Shown: positions 8,001 to 15,364 of the stretch, one piece after another
How positions within the stretch are numbered: position 1 is the first letter of the stretch
Layout: each line of letters opens with the position of its first letter
NCBI GenBank assembly: GCA_036266975.1
Contig: DATAWZ010000201.1
Span: forward strand, 1 to 40,458
DNA length: 40,458 bases
Source of the DNA: DATAWZ01 sp036266975
Lineage (GTDB): Bacteria; Actinomycetota; Thermoleophilia; Solirubrobacterales; Solirubrobacteraceae
Direction: 5' to 3'
Translations under genes and position numbers: made by a program
Notes under the pieces: model-generated
What the model was told of the DNA's origin: nothing
Databases searched by the model: none
The model's input: the letters and a program-made list of their open reading frames with translations, nothing else

Positions 8001-9215
8001 ATCGCGGACGATCATGAAGCGGCCGCCGGGGAGCGGGTAGGGGCCGGAGTCGGCCAGGCCGAGCCGGTTGTCGAAGTGCAGCAGAAAGCCGAGTAGCTCG
8101 GTGTCGGCGCTGAAGAGCTGGAACGCGCGCCGAGCGTCGGCGTCGGCGAGCGGCGTCGCCTCGTCGGCGAAGCGCTCGATCCAGTGGTCATCGAGCACGT
8201 TCGCCCGGTAGCCGCGCATCGAGGTGAGCATCGCCCCGCCGCCCCACACGCCCTTGTACAGGCGGCGCATGAACTGCAGCGCCTCGCGCAGGTCCTCGGC
8301 GCGGTCGGTCGTCGAGATCTGACCCAGGCCGGCGGAGATGCCGCGGCCGAAGGCCGGCGCGAGACCGAGCCCGAGGATGTGCAGCAGGTTGACCTTGGTG
8401 CCGACCTCGCGGCGCGCGGTGGCGCCGATCTCGGCCAGGCCGTCGACGCCCACGCGCTCGGTGATCAGGCGCATCAGCGGCGGGTAGCGGTTCCAGTTCT
8501 CCACGAACCCGAGCGCCTCGTACTCCTGGCGCGGGATCAGTCCGGACTCGCCCTCGGTCGCGCGCGCGGCGAGGCTGTCCCACATGTTCCACCCCGCGTA
8601 GTACTGCAGCTCGTCGGCCTCCTCGTCGGTGAGCTCGCGGCGCAGCGCCGCGTCGTCGTCGATCTCGAGCACGGCGGTGGCCATGTGCGATCGGATGTGG
8701 CGATCGCCTTCCTCGCCGTGGGGGACCTCGCCCCGGTAGGCCTCGAGCAGCCGCCCGAGCTCGGCGGCGGTCTCGGGGTCCATCGCCGCCGCGGGCTCCG
8801 GGCCGGTGCCGTCGTCGACCGGCGCGGCGGGGTCGGCGTAGACGGTGCCGGCCGGCGAGCTGGAGATGTCCAGCCGCACGGTGACGCCATCGGCGGGGAT
8901 CGTCTCGCCGCGGCTCGTGCGCACGCCCTTCTCGAAGGCGACGCCCATGATGCAGGGGATCCCGTACTCGCGCGAGAGGATGCCCAGGTGGCTCTCGGGC
9001 GCGCCCTGCAGGGTCATGATCCCCTTGACCCCGGCGTTGAGCGCCGGGGTCAGGAACGTCGTCGTCCCGCCACGCACGAGGGCGATCGTGTTCTCGACGT
9101 CGCCTTCGCCGACGAACTCGATCACGGCCTGGGGCGAGTCCAGCCAGCGCACCGGACCCTCGACGGGCTCGCCGGTGTAGACGGTGAGCCCCTTGCCGAC
9201 CGGGACGAGGCTCAC
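5064..9215 (-). CDS. Giant tandem protein: two phosphohistidine-swivel plus partner modules
   Basis: A 1383-residue protein with GTG start overlapping the previous stop (GTGA). Order: swivel domain 1 (about 1-140; phosphoacceptor His76 in GAPESHLGILSREYGIP), partner domain 1 (about 150-570; signature NRLGLADSGPYPL and IVRDHF), linker (about 580-615), swivel domain 2 (about 620-755; His690 in GTPESHLGIVSREYGIP), partner domain 2 (about 770-1190; NRCGLADTGPYPL), and a 185-residue C-terminal module with a winged-helix-like start and a DSVHTVWMEIHED motif. Swivel domains carry phosphate on His in PEP synthase and PPDK. No ATP-grasp or PEP-binding TIM barrel is visible. The two halves are clear paralogues of 16830-18457 and 21317-22851. 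Substrate unknown. Confidence 0.75.
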   Translation of the reverse strand: MSLVPVGKGLTVYTGEPVEGPVRWLDSPQAVIEFVGEGDVENTIALVRGGTTTFLTPALNAGVKGIMTLQGAPESHLGILSREYGIPCIMGVAFEKGVRTSRGETIPADGVTVRLDISSSPAGTVYADPAAPVDDGTGPEPAAAMDPETAAELGRLLEAYRGEVPHGEEGDRHIRSHMATAVLEIDDDAALRRELTDEEADELQYYAGWNMWDSLAARATEGESGLIPRQEYEALGFVENWNRYPPLMRLITERVGVDGLAEIGATARREVGTKVNLLHILGLGLAPAFGRGISAGLGQISTTDRAEDLREALQFMRRLYKGVWGGGAMLTSMRGYRANVLDDHWIERFADEATPLADADARRAFQLFSADTELLGFLLHFDNRLGLADSGPYPLPGGRFMIVRDHFLADDVYSWGDVTDGLPHAITQAMIFEPTEELRTQVFDISTLFTQPANYLRHIVGVGLYARDRWDTPVAQLRAIDAAERDAIRFRARGASDRLYRRIAAMNRREKVMAGGQVYATEYILPIARCAGVWEELKSEHDFFEWHPLSSEAYYPLVTGGQATTLVPQLFLTGAGFPPLSDSRVAQPVEDRRAGPLDLGEDTAGQPKEERVFEGFEAVGSGYTVFQRDEPAEGKVVFLDTPQAVIDFCASGDVAGSIVLARGGTTTFLTPALAAGVAGVMTLQGTPESHLGIVSREYGIPALMGIQFTKGVRSSRGEVIPPDGVQVRLDVSSAPKGTVWIEEGAPFDDSPIPEDPEAAAQMAAIMEMLQIYRGEVPHGIEGHEMMAGRMTTDVLELGRSSLDRDLTDEELDDLLGYMGWEFWDFLALRATEGESGLIPRQEYEAVGTVQVCQRYPDYYRWLTEKVGGVDGLMELGAPQRREIGNKANLLHIWCTGFPVAFGRSVAVGLGLQDPGAWIEETRQAIQFMRRLYAGAWGDEGPMLTTARRYSAPLLESHWLERFKDERVSLADEEDRRRFQRFSASTEMFGFLQHLDNRCGLADTGPYPLPDGGYMIVRDHFINETLYPWAHEAAGDLPYAVTQAMFFRDAKDFNLKLMDGSTLFTEPGNYLKNLTGAVVYARDQWHTPVSEVRRLDAAEMDSIAQRCADAATGLYQTIAGWSQEEKIHNGGRVYYTDFLAPFIRQAGLYDEFVETFNPLELDPMVKDAYVRLVDEGQAATLVPQLFIAGGAYEPIATRPEPIDKAQIEQELPSLHLLKVRGMAGSVPGDLGALTAAGLITQTRAGLMLTEEGHARHGALLDADRARLDLEALQSIYQRFLAANQPLKELSSRWQAASEDERFDLAGQLADIVDRVQPALRRTAELSSRFGGYHPRLVAASEKVQDGEHEYAVSPKVDSVHTVWMEIHEDYLLTLGISREEEGSY
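7425..7466. repeat. Palindromic repeat copy A, inside the giant gene's linker
   Basis: A 42-bp element with a 7-bp stem and a TTC loop (GCCGGTC-TTC-GACCGGC). It matches 16840-16881 at 39 of 42 positions; two of the three differences are a compensatory T-A to C-G change in the stem. It encodes VAQPVEDRRAG in the linker between swivel/partner modules 1 and 2. Confidence 0.75.
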
Positions 9216-10360
9216 AGGAACGACCCAGCCCTGTCCAGGCCGTAGCGCGCGTGCTCGCCGATCACCATCGACTCGAAGATGCCGAACCCCTCGGCGTTCT
9301 CCTCACGCACCCGGATCACGCAGTCGCGCAGCTGGTGGGCGGCGCGCAGCGTCTCGGGCTCGGTCATGTCGGAATAGATCTCGCCGTCCTGGTGCTCGTC
9401 TCCGAGCCACACCCCGTGGGCCTTGCCCTTGTGCCCGAAGTAGTTGGCGGTGCCCAGGTGAAAGCCGGTGTCGCTGACCGGCTCGATCTCGATCGTGCGC
9501 GTCTCACCCCAGCCCATGTCGAGGGTGACCGTGCCGCCGAGCAGCCGCCGCGTGCGGCGGTCGTAGCGCAGGTCGTCGCGCAGGTCGCGGACCGGCTCCT
9601 GGCGACCGTCGGCGTGGTTGATGTAGCCCGAGAAGTAGGTCGTGACCTCGTCGACCGACTGCAGGTAGTGGTGGAACTCGTACGGCGCGCCGCCGTCGCC
9701 GGGAAACAGCACCATCGGGCTCCACTGCAGCACGAAGTTGCCGGCCAGGCGGTCGACCTGGAAGACATCGGCCGCGGGTGAACCGACGTCCATGCGCACG
9801 CCCCACGAGTGATCGCGAAAGCCCGCCCACTCCTCGTCGCGCACCTCGATCTCCTCGTCCTCGATACGAATCCAGCCGCTGACCGTGCAGGCCTGGTGGT
9901 AACGCAACAGGTCCGAGGAGACGCGCAGGGCGAACGGGTCGCGCTGGCGATCGGGGTTCTCCAGGAACGGCGGCAGGACCCTGGTCATGGTCAGGTCGAA
10001 CGAGAGGGGAACCTGCTCGTTGGGCGCCAGCGAGAAGCGGGCGCTGGTGAGCGGCTCGACGATCTCGTAGACGATCGGCCCGACGCCGAGCAGGTCGGGC
10101 GCGTTGTCCAGGCGCCGGCTCGCGCGCACGGTCAGCTGGCGCTTGCCCTGTGAGGCGCCCGCGAAGCCGTCCATCACGTTGCGGTTGTGGTACTTGCCCA
10201 GGCCGGCGTCGATCTGCAGCGATCCGTCCTTGGCGAACAGGCTGCACCAGATCTTCTCGGTCCATGCGTTGTCGGACTCGCCGACGGTCGCGAACGTCTC
10301 GGCGATCTGATGGTTGAGGTACTCGTCCATCGGGATGATCCTCTGCATCGACTGTCGCAT
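9212..10360 (-). CDS. CrtC/AttH-like (DUF7064/7065-type) two-lipocalin protein
   Basis: A 382-residue protein with ATG at 10360, preceded by AGGAGG 9 nt upstream, and a stop overlapping the next start by GTGA. The mid-protein motif FRDHSWGVR, with W-x-R and later GxLGTANYFGH, resembles the conserved DHSWG-R motif of the CrtC/AttH family (hydroxyneurosporene synthase-type hydratases and related actinobacterial DUFs). CrtC itself adds water to a terpenoid double bond, so a hydratase or lipid-binding role on a hydrophobic substrate is possible; that is inference. No signal peptide or membrane segment seen, so probably cytoplasmic. It sits between the thiolase and the giant swivel protein. Confidence 0.6.
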   Translation of the reverse strand: MRQSMQRIIPMDEYLNHQIAETFATVGESDNAWTEKIWCSLFAKDGSLQIDAGLGKYHNRNVMDGFAGASQGKRQLTVRASRRLDNAPDLLGVGPIVYEIVEPLTSARFSLAPNEQVPLSFDLTMTRVLPPFLENPDRQRDPFALRVSSDLLRYHQACTVSGWIRIEDEEIEVRDEEWAGFRDHSWGVRMDVGSPAADVFQVDRLAGNFVLQWSPMVLFPGDGGAPYEFHHYLQSVDEVTTYFSGYINHADGRQEPVRDLRDDLRYDRRTRRLLGGTVTLDMGWGETRTIEIEPVSDTGFHLGTANYFGHKGKAHGVWLGDEHQDGEIYSDMTEPETLRAAHQLRDCVIRVREENAEGFGIFESMVIGEHARYGLDRAGSFL

Positions 10361-10400
10361 TGGCGTCGGCCTCCTGTCGTCTCGTCTCTGCTCTGGTCTC

Positions 10401-11537
10401 TCAGCTCTTGCTCAGCACGGTCACCACGCACGCGTTGCCGTCCATGCCGGCCGCTCCGCCGCCCATCGTCTCGACCAGCCCCAGCTCGGCGCCGGCGACC
10501 TGACGCTCGCCCGCGTGGCCGCGCAGCTGCCAGGCCATCTCGGCGATCTGGGCGGTCCCGGTCGCGCCGAGCGGGTGCCCCCGGGAGAGCAGCCCGCCGC
10601 TCGCGTTCACCGGCTGCGCGCCGCCGAACGCCGTGTGCCCGCTGACCGCCAACGACGCGCCCTCGCCACTCGGCGCGATCCCGAGCGCCTCCAGCGTGAT
10701 GATCTCGCCGATCGTGAAGGCGTCGTGGACCTCGAAGAGGTCGATCTCCTCGGCGCTCACGCCCGCCTGCGCGTAGGCCTGCTCGGCGGCACGCGCGACG
10801 CTCAGACGGCCCCACTCCTCGGGGTTGCGGTGGTCCCAGGGCTCGCCGGAGACGAGCGCGCTGGCCCGCACCCGCACCTCGCCGGGCTCCCCGCGCGCAG
10901 TGGAGACGACAAGGGCGCCGGCGCCGTCGCTCGTCGGGCAGCACTGCAGCAGCGTCAGCGGCTCGGCGATCATCCGGGACTCGAGCACCTCGCCCACGGT
11001 CAGCTCGGCGGCGAGGTGGGCGCGCGGATTGCGCAGCCCGTGGCGCTTGTTCTTGACCGCGACCGCGGCGAGTTGCTCATCATCGAGCCCGTACAGGTGC
11101 CGATAGCGCTCGGCCTGCAGCGCGTACAGCCCGGGCAGCGGCAGCCCGGTCGCACCCTCGGGGTCGGTCGCCTCGGGGACGATCGCGCCGCTGAACAGGG
11201 TCGAGAGCTGCTCGACGCCGAGGACCAGCGCGCAGTCGAAGCGCCCGTCGGCGACGCCGGTGACCGCCTCGTGGAAGGCCGCGGTCCCGCTGGCGCACGC
11301 CGCCTCGATCGCGTAGGCGGGCACGCTGCCGATCCCCAGCCCGCGCCCGACGCGGGCGGCGATGCCGGGCGGGCCGAACACCGAGCCGACCAGGAACGCG
11401 CCGAGCTCGGAGCGCTCGGTGGCGGCGTCCTCGAGGGCCTCGACGGCCGCCTCCCAGGCGAGCTCCTCCACCCGCTTCTCCGGGAACGCGCCGAAGTGCG
11501 AGGTGCCCACGCCGCGGATCACGACCTCGCGACTCAT
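10401..11537 (-). CDS. SCP2-type thiolase (acetyl-CoA acetyltransferase-like)
   Basis: A 378-residue thiolase with nucleophile Cys81 in EAACASG, His271 in FEVHDAF and His321 in GHPLGATG. The second catalytic Cys of classic degradative thiolases is not apparent near the C-terminus (ETMGGGAAG), as in SCP2/lipid-transfer-type members. It starts with ATG overlapping the DUF35 stop (ATGA). Thiolase-DUF35 pairs act together: in steroid side-chain breakdown Ltp2 with a DUF35 partner is a retro-aldolase. Because Cys81 is kept here, thiolytic cleavage or condensation is more likely. Expected substrate is a beta-ketoacyl-CoA or beta-hydroxyacyl-CoA from the pathway. Confidence 0.85.
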   Translation of the reverse strand: MSREVVIRGVGTSHFGAFPEKRVEELAWEAAVEALEDAATERSELGAFLVGSVFGPPGIAARVGRGLGIGSVPAYAIEAACASGTAAFHEAVTGVADGRFDCALVLGVEQLSTLFSGAIVPEATDPEGATGLPLPGLYALQAERYRHLYGLDDEQLAAVAVKNKRHGLRNPRAHLAAELTVGEVLESRMIAEPLTLLQCCPTSDGAGALVVSTARGEPGEVRVRASALVSGEPWDHRNPEEWGRLSVARAAEQAYAQAGVSAEEIDLFEVHDAFTIGEIITLEALGIAPSGEGASLAVSGHTAFGGAQPVNASGGLLSRGHPLGATGTAQIAEMAWQLRGHAGERQVAGAELGLVETMGGGAAGMDGNACVVTVLSKS

Positions 11538-11947
11538 GCGCTCACCTGGATATCGCCGTCGGCGGCGCCGACCACGCTCACCCGGGTGCCCGGCATCACG
11601 CGCGCCGCGCCCTCGAGGTGCGCGAGGATCCGCGGCCCGTCGTCGAGGTCGACGTAGGCGAGGGCGAACGGCGGCTCACGGCCGGAGACGCGCAGGTGCA
11701 CGACCGTGCTCGACCACACGATCCCGCCCGGGCCGAAGCGCTCGGGCGCGACCTCGCCGAAGCACACCGGGCACCGCAGGACCGGCTGCGGGGAGGGGTG
11801 CCGGCAGACCGTGCAGCGCACCCCCACCACGAGCCCGTCGATCACCGGCGGACGCGAATCGGCGACCTGCAGGCCCCCTGTGCGCGGGCCGCTGCGCCGC
11901 TTGGTCACGCGGCCCGCCACGTCGATCGTGCGCACGTCGTCGCTCAT
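11534..11947 (-). CDS. DUF35 Zn-ribbon/OB-fold acyl-CoA-binding partner of the thiolase
   Basis: A 137-residue protein with a rubredoxin-like zinc ribbon (Cys45, Cys48, Cys59, Cys62) followed by an OB-fold segment (FALAYVDLDDGPRILAHLEG). Such proteins form complexes with SCP2-type thiolases or aldolases and help bind the CoA substrate. It has ATGA overlaps with genes on both sides (start with the carboxyltransferase stop, stop with the thiolase start), supporting a stoichiometric complex with the thiolase. Length is typical. Confidence 0.85.
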   Translation of the reverse strand: MSDDVRTIDVAGRVTKRRSGPRTGGLQVADSRPPVIDGLVVGVRCTVCRHPSPQPVLRCPVCFGEVAPERFGPGGIVWSSTVVHLRVSGREPPFALAYVDLDDGPRILAHLEGAARVMPGTRVSVVGAADGDIQVSA

Positions 11948-13506
11948 CCAGCCCGTCCCTCCAATGTGATCGTCACCCCGTCGGCCTCGACGTGCAGATG
12001 CTCGCCGGGCGCGCGGCGCAGCAGCTCCTTGACCAGCGCGAGCTGGTGGTTGTCCAGGCTGTAGTCGCGCCGCGGCGCGGGGTCCTCGCGGGCGGCGTCG
12101 ATGAAGTGGCCGGGGACGACGATCCGCAGCAGCAGCTCGTCGTCGGGCACGTCGCCGAACGTGCGCCGCAGCTCGGCGATCGTCGGCTGCGGCGGCTCCC
12201 AGTCGCGCATCTCCCGGCCCCGCTTGCTCGACTGGATGCGGTCCACCACGTCAGGGTCGATCGGCGCGACCGGCTGGCCGTAGTGGCCGTTGACATAGAT
12301 GATCACCTCGTCGGGCACGAGCCGGTAGCGCTCGGCGCCGATGACGTTGAGTACCGCCTGGGTGCCGACGAGCTGGGAGAACGGCGTGGCCATCACGGGG
12401 AAGCCGAGCTCCTGGCGTACGCGGCCCATCTCCTCGAGCACCTCGGGCAGCCGCTCGGCCTCGCCGCGCTCGGCGAGCTGGTTGCGCATCGTCCCGGTCA
12501 TCCCGCCGGGGAGCTGGTGCTGGTAGGTGGAGACCTCGTACTCGTTGGCGTGTCCGACCGGCAGCCCGTCGACGGCGGCGACCCGTTCGATCTGGGCGGC
12601 GACCGCCGGGAAATCGCGGTCGTCGAGGTTCGTGGTGTAGCCGCTGTTGATCACGTTGGCGCGCATCGCCTCACCCGAGGGCAGCGACGGCCCGTTGGCG
12701 AGCGGCCGTGACACGGTGTGAACGATCCTCACCCCGGCCTTCAACGCCTCCAGGTAACAGAGCTGCGCCAGACCGGTGTTGGTGTGAAAGTGCACCTCGA
12801 GCGGTAGCGAGCCCGCGGCCTTCACCATCAGCGGCAGCAGCGTGCGTGCGCGCTCGGGCTCGAGCACCCCCGCGGCGTCCTCGAACTCGATCGCCGAGAC
12901 GCCCTCGAGCGCGGCGAGCTCGCGTGTGCGCTCGGCGTAGTACTCGTCGGTGTGGAACGGGCTGCGCGCGAACAGGATGCACGGCGCGACCTCGGCGCCG
13001 GCGCCCATCGCCACCTTGGCCAGCCGCTCCATCTTGTCGATGTTGAACAGCCCGTCGTAGATCCAGAACGAGCGCACGCCGTGCGCGCACAGCCGACGGA
13101 CCCACAGGTCCATCACCTCGTCGGCGGTGAGCCCGAAGGAGACCATCCCGTTCGAGCGCGTCCCCGCGCGGATCGGCGTCTGCGGGCAGGCGGCGACGAT
13201 GTCGTCGAGCGCCTGCCAGGGGTCGACGCGCAGGTGGCGCACCTGGATCTCGAAGATCGAGGAGCCGGCGACGTCGAGCGTCTTGAACCCGGCGCGGTCG
13301 AGCAGCGGCGCGATCGGCAAGACCATGTCGGGGTGAAGCCGCATCCCCCAGTGACTCTGCGGCCCGTCCCGCATCGTCTGGTCGATGAACTCCACGGCGC
13401 CATGAGATGGGGAGGTCGCGGGGCCCGGCTCGCCGCCGTCCGGGCGGGCTGCCTGCCTGCCCCCCGTCATGGGGGGTGCCCCGAATGGGGTACGCCACCC
13501 GCTCAT
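11944..13506 (-). CDS. Biotin-dependent carboxyltransferase, pyruvate-carboxylase/OadA type, with altered metal ligand
   Basis: A 520-residue DRE-TIM barrel carboxyltransferase. The metal Asp is in DQTMRDG (D42), the HxH ligands are H239/H241 in VHFHTNTG, YDGLFNIDKM matches the family's FDALNDVENM block, and QLPGGMTGTM matches the QMPGG region. The normally carbamylated metal-bridging lysine (family motif I-K-D-M-A-G) is replaced by Glu209 in FEDAAGVL. It would take carboxyl from the carrier encoded at 14840 and pass it to an enolisable acceptor, not necessarily pyruvate. The first 33 residues derive partly from a palindromic repeat. ATGA overlaps at both ends. Confidence 0.82.
   Translation of the reverse strand: MSGWRTPFGAPPMTGGRQAARPDGGEPGPATSPSHGAVEFIDQTMRDGPQSHWGMRLHPDMVLPIAPLLDRAGFKTLDVAGSSIFEIQVRHLRVDPWQALDDIVAACPQTPIRAGTRSNGMVSFGLTADEVMDLWVRRLCAHGVRSFWIYDGLFNIDKMERLAKVAMGAGAEVAPCILFARSPFHTDEYYAERTRELAALEGVSAIEFEDAAGVLEPERARTLLPLMVKAAGSLPLEVHFHTNTGLAQLCYLEALKAGVRIVHTVSRPLANGPSLPSGEAMRANVINSGYTTNLDDRDFPAVAAQIERVAAVDGLPVGHANEYEVSTYQHQLPGGMTGTMRNQLAERGEAERLPEVLEEMGRVRQELGFPVMATPFSQLVGTQAVLNVIGAERYRLVPDEVIIYVNGHYGQPVAPIDPDVVDRIQSSKRGREMRDWEPPQPTIAELRRTFGDVPDDELLLRIVVPGHFIDAAREDPAPRRDYSLDNHQLALVKELLRRAPGEHLHVEADGVTITLEGRAG
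13418..13453. repeat. Palindromic repeat copy D (diverged)
   Basis: Shares GGGGCCCGGCTCGCCG with copy A, followed by a short stem (CCGCC ... GGCGG). It encodes part of the N-terminal extension of the carboxyltransferase, close to its junction with biotin carboxylase. Confidence 0.45.
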
Positions 13507-14843
13507 GCCGCCAGCCTCTCGCGTTCGAGCCACCCCGTGTCGTGCCGGCCGGCGCGGAAGTCCGCGTGGGCGAGCAGCGAACGGTGCAGGGCGGCGGTGG
13601 TCGGGACCCCGTCGACCTCGAGGTCCGCGAGCGCGGCGTCCATGCGGGCGATCGCCGCGTCGCGGTCGTCGGCGTGGACGATCACCTTGGCGATCAGCGA
13701 GTCGTAGAACGGGGTGATCCGGCAGCCGTCCTCGCACGCGCTGTCGACGCGGACGCCCTCGCCGGCGGGCGCGCGAAAGCGCGTGATCGTCCCCGGCGTG
13801 GGCAGGAACCCGCGCTCGACCGACTCGGCGGTGATCCGGCATTGCAGCGAGTGCCCCCGCACGGTGACCGGCGCGGGGTCGAGCGGCTCGCCGGCGGCGA
13901 TCCGCAGCTGGGCCTGGACGAGGTCCACCCCCGTCACCTCCTCGGTGACCGTGTGCTCGACCTGGATGCGGGCGTTGAGCTCCAGGAAGGCCACGGTCTG
14001 GCGTTCGGTGTCGTACAGGAACTCGGCGGTCGCCGCGGAGTCCAGGCCGATCGCGCGCCCGAAGGCGAGCGCGCCCTCGCGGATCGCCGCGCGGGCGTGG
14101 TCGGGGATCTGGACGGCCGGGGCCTCCTCGAGCAGCTTCTGGTGGCGGCGCTGCACCGTGCAGTCTCGATCGCCGAGGGCGACGAGCGCACCGTGGCGGT
14201 CGCCGAGCAACTGCACCTCGACGTGGCGCGCGCGCCGCACGTAGCGCTCGACGTAGACGCGCCCGTCGCCGAAGGCCTGGCGCGCCTCCTCGGCCGCGCC
14301 GGCGAAGCCTCGCCGTAGCGCGCGCTCGTCGGCGGCGACGCTCATCCCGCGCCCGCCGCCGCCCGCGCTCGCCTTGACGAGCACCGGGTAACCGATCCGC
14401 TCGGCCTGGAGCACCGCAACGTCGACGTCCTCGACGATCGGCGAGGCCTCGAGCACCGGGACGCCGGCGGCGATCGCGGTCGCGCGTGCCGACGCCTTGT
14501 CGGCCGCCGCGCGCATCGCCTGCGCGCACGGGCCGACCCAGTTGATCGCGTGCTCGCCGCAGCGCTCGGCGAACTCGGCGGACTCAGAGAGGAAGCCGTA
14601 GCCGGGGTGCAGCGCGTCGCAGCCGGAGCCGAGCGCGGCGGTGAGCAGCGCGTCGCCGTTGAGGTAGCTGCCGGCCGGGCTCGCCGGCCCGATGCACAGC
14701 GTACGGTCTGCTTGCCGAGCGGGCAACGAGTCGCGATCGGCAATCGACACCGCGAGCACCGCCTGCAGGCCGAGCGCGTGACAGGCCTCGATCACGCGCA
14801 GCGCGATCTCACCCCGGTTGGCGACGAGTACCCGCTCCATCAC
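13503..14843 (-). CDS. Biotin carboxylase subunit (AccC-like)
   Basis: A 446-residue ATP-grasp biotin carboxylase: VLVANRGEIALR at the N-terminus, the glycine-rich ATP loop KASAGGGGRGM, HVEVQLLGD, and the catalytic stretch ELNARIQVEH. It carboxylates biotin on the carrier protein using ATP and bicarbonate. Length matches stand-alone AccC. GTG at 14843 or the immediately following ATG at 14840 can start it; both overlap the carrier's stop. With the neighbouring carrier and carboxyltransferase it makes a complete three-subunit carboxylase. The carboxyltransferase at 24154 is of the acyl-CoA type and could be an alternative partner. Confidence 0.92.
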   Translation of the reverse strand: MMERVLVANRGEIALRVIEACHALGLQAVLAVSIADRDSLPARQADRTLCIGPASPAGSYLNGDALLTAALGSGCDALHPGYGFLSESAEFAERCGEHAINWVGPCAQAMRAAADKASARATAIAAGVPVLEASPIVEDVDVAVLQAERIGYPVLVKASAGGGGRGMSVAADERALRRGFAGAAEEARQAFGDGRVYVERYVRRARHVEVQLLGDRHGALVALGDRDCTVQRRHQKLLEEAPAVQIPDHARAAIREGALAFGRAIGLDSAATAEFLYDTERQTVAFLELNARIQVEHTVTEEVTGVDLVQAQLRIAAGEPLDPAPVTVRGHSLQCRITAESVERGFLPTPGTITRFRAPAGEGVRVDSACEDGCRITPFYDSLIAKVIVHADDRDAAIARMDAALADLEVDGVPTTAALHRSLLAHADFRAGRHDTGWLERERLAA

Positions 14844-15364
14844 GATCCTCGACCGGAGGTCGGCGAGCCGGGGCCCTCGGCTGTTCGTATCCGCATGAGG
14901 ACCTTGTCGTACTCGACCATCTCGCCGTTGGTCGCGCAGACCTCCACGACCTCGCCGCAGACGCCAGCGGCGATCTGGTTCATCAGCTTCATCACCTCGA
15001 CGATCGCCACCGTGTCGTCGGCGTCGACCATCTGGCCGACCTGCACGAACGGCGGGGCGCCCGGCTTGGGGGCGCCGTAGAACGTGCCGAGCACCGGCGA
15101 GCGCACCTCGACCAGCCCGTCCTCGACGGCGGCAGCAGCAGCAGCGGCCGCCGGGGCCTGCGCGGAGGGGGCGCCAGCCGCCGGCCCAGCCGGGGCCGCC
15201 GGCGCGCTCGGCGCCACCGCCCCGGCCGGCGACGGCGCCCCGGCGAGCGCATGCCGCGAGACCGTGACGGTCAGCCGCTCGGACTGGACGGTCATCGTCT
15301 CCCAGCGCGAGCCCTCGAACTCGCGCAGCAGCTCGGGCAGGTGCTCGGGGCCTAGATCGTTCAC
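14840..15364 (-). CDS. Biotin carboxyl carrier protein
   Basis: A 174-residue carrier: N-terminal segment of about 40 residues, an Ala/Pro-rich flexible linker (about 41-80), then the biotinyl domain with the biotinylated lysine K126 in VEVMKLMN. Slightly divergent from EAMKM but typical of AccB-like proteins. GTG start overlaps the ligase stop (GTGA). The last dozen residues (AEGPGSPTSG) are encoded by a palindromic repeat, so the tail is probably dispensable. Confidence 0.9.
   Translation of the reverse strand: MNDLGPEHLPELLREFEGSRWETMTVQSERLTVTVSRHALAGAPSPAGAVAPSAPAAPAGPAAGAPSAQAPAAAAAAAAVEDGLVEVRSPVLGTFYGAPKPGAPPFVQVGQMVDADDTVAIVEVMKLMNQIAAGVCGEVVEVCATNGEMVEYDKVLMRIRTAEGPGSPTSGRGS
14848..14878. 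repeat. Palindromic repeat copy C
   Basis: CTCGACCGGAGGTCGGCGAG followed by CCGGGGCCCTC; the stem is CGACC with GGTCG around a short loop. It shares the GGCGAGCCGGG core with copies A, B and D. It overlaps the end of the carrier-protein gene, at the junction with biotin carboxylase. Confidence 0.5.

Noticed and set aside
5118..8096. A 992-codon open frame on the plus strand, antisense to the giant swivel gene
   Set aside because: Arg/Gly/Val/Asp-rich shadow translation with no motif; it exists because GC-rich third positions of the real gene suppress stops.
8184..9245. Long plus-strand frame antisense to swivel domain 1
   Set aside because: Same GC-shadow effect; no plausible start context or motif.
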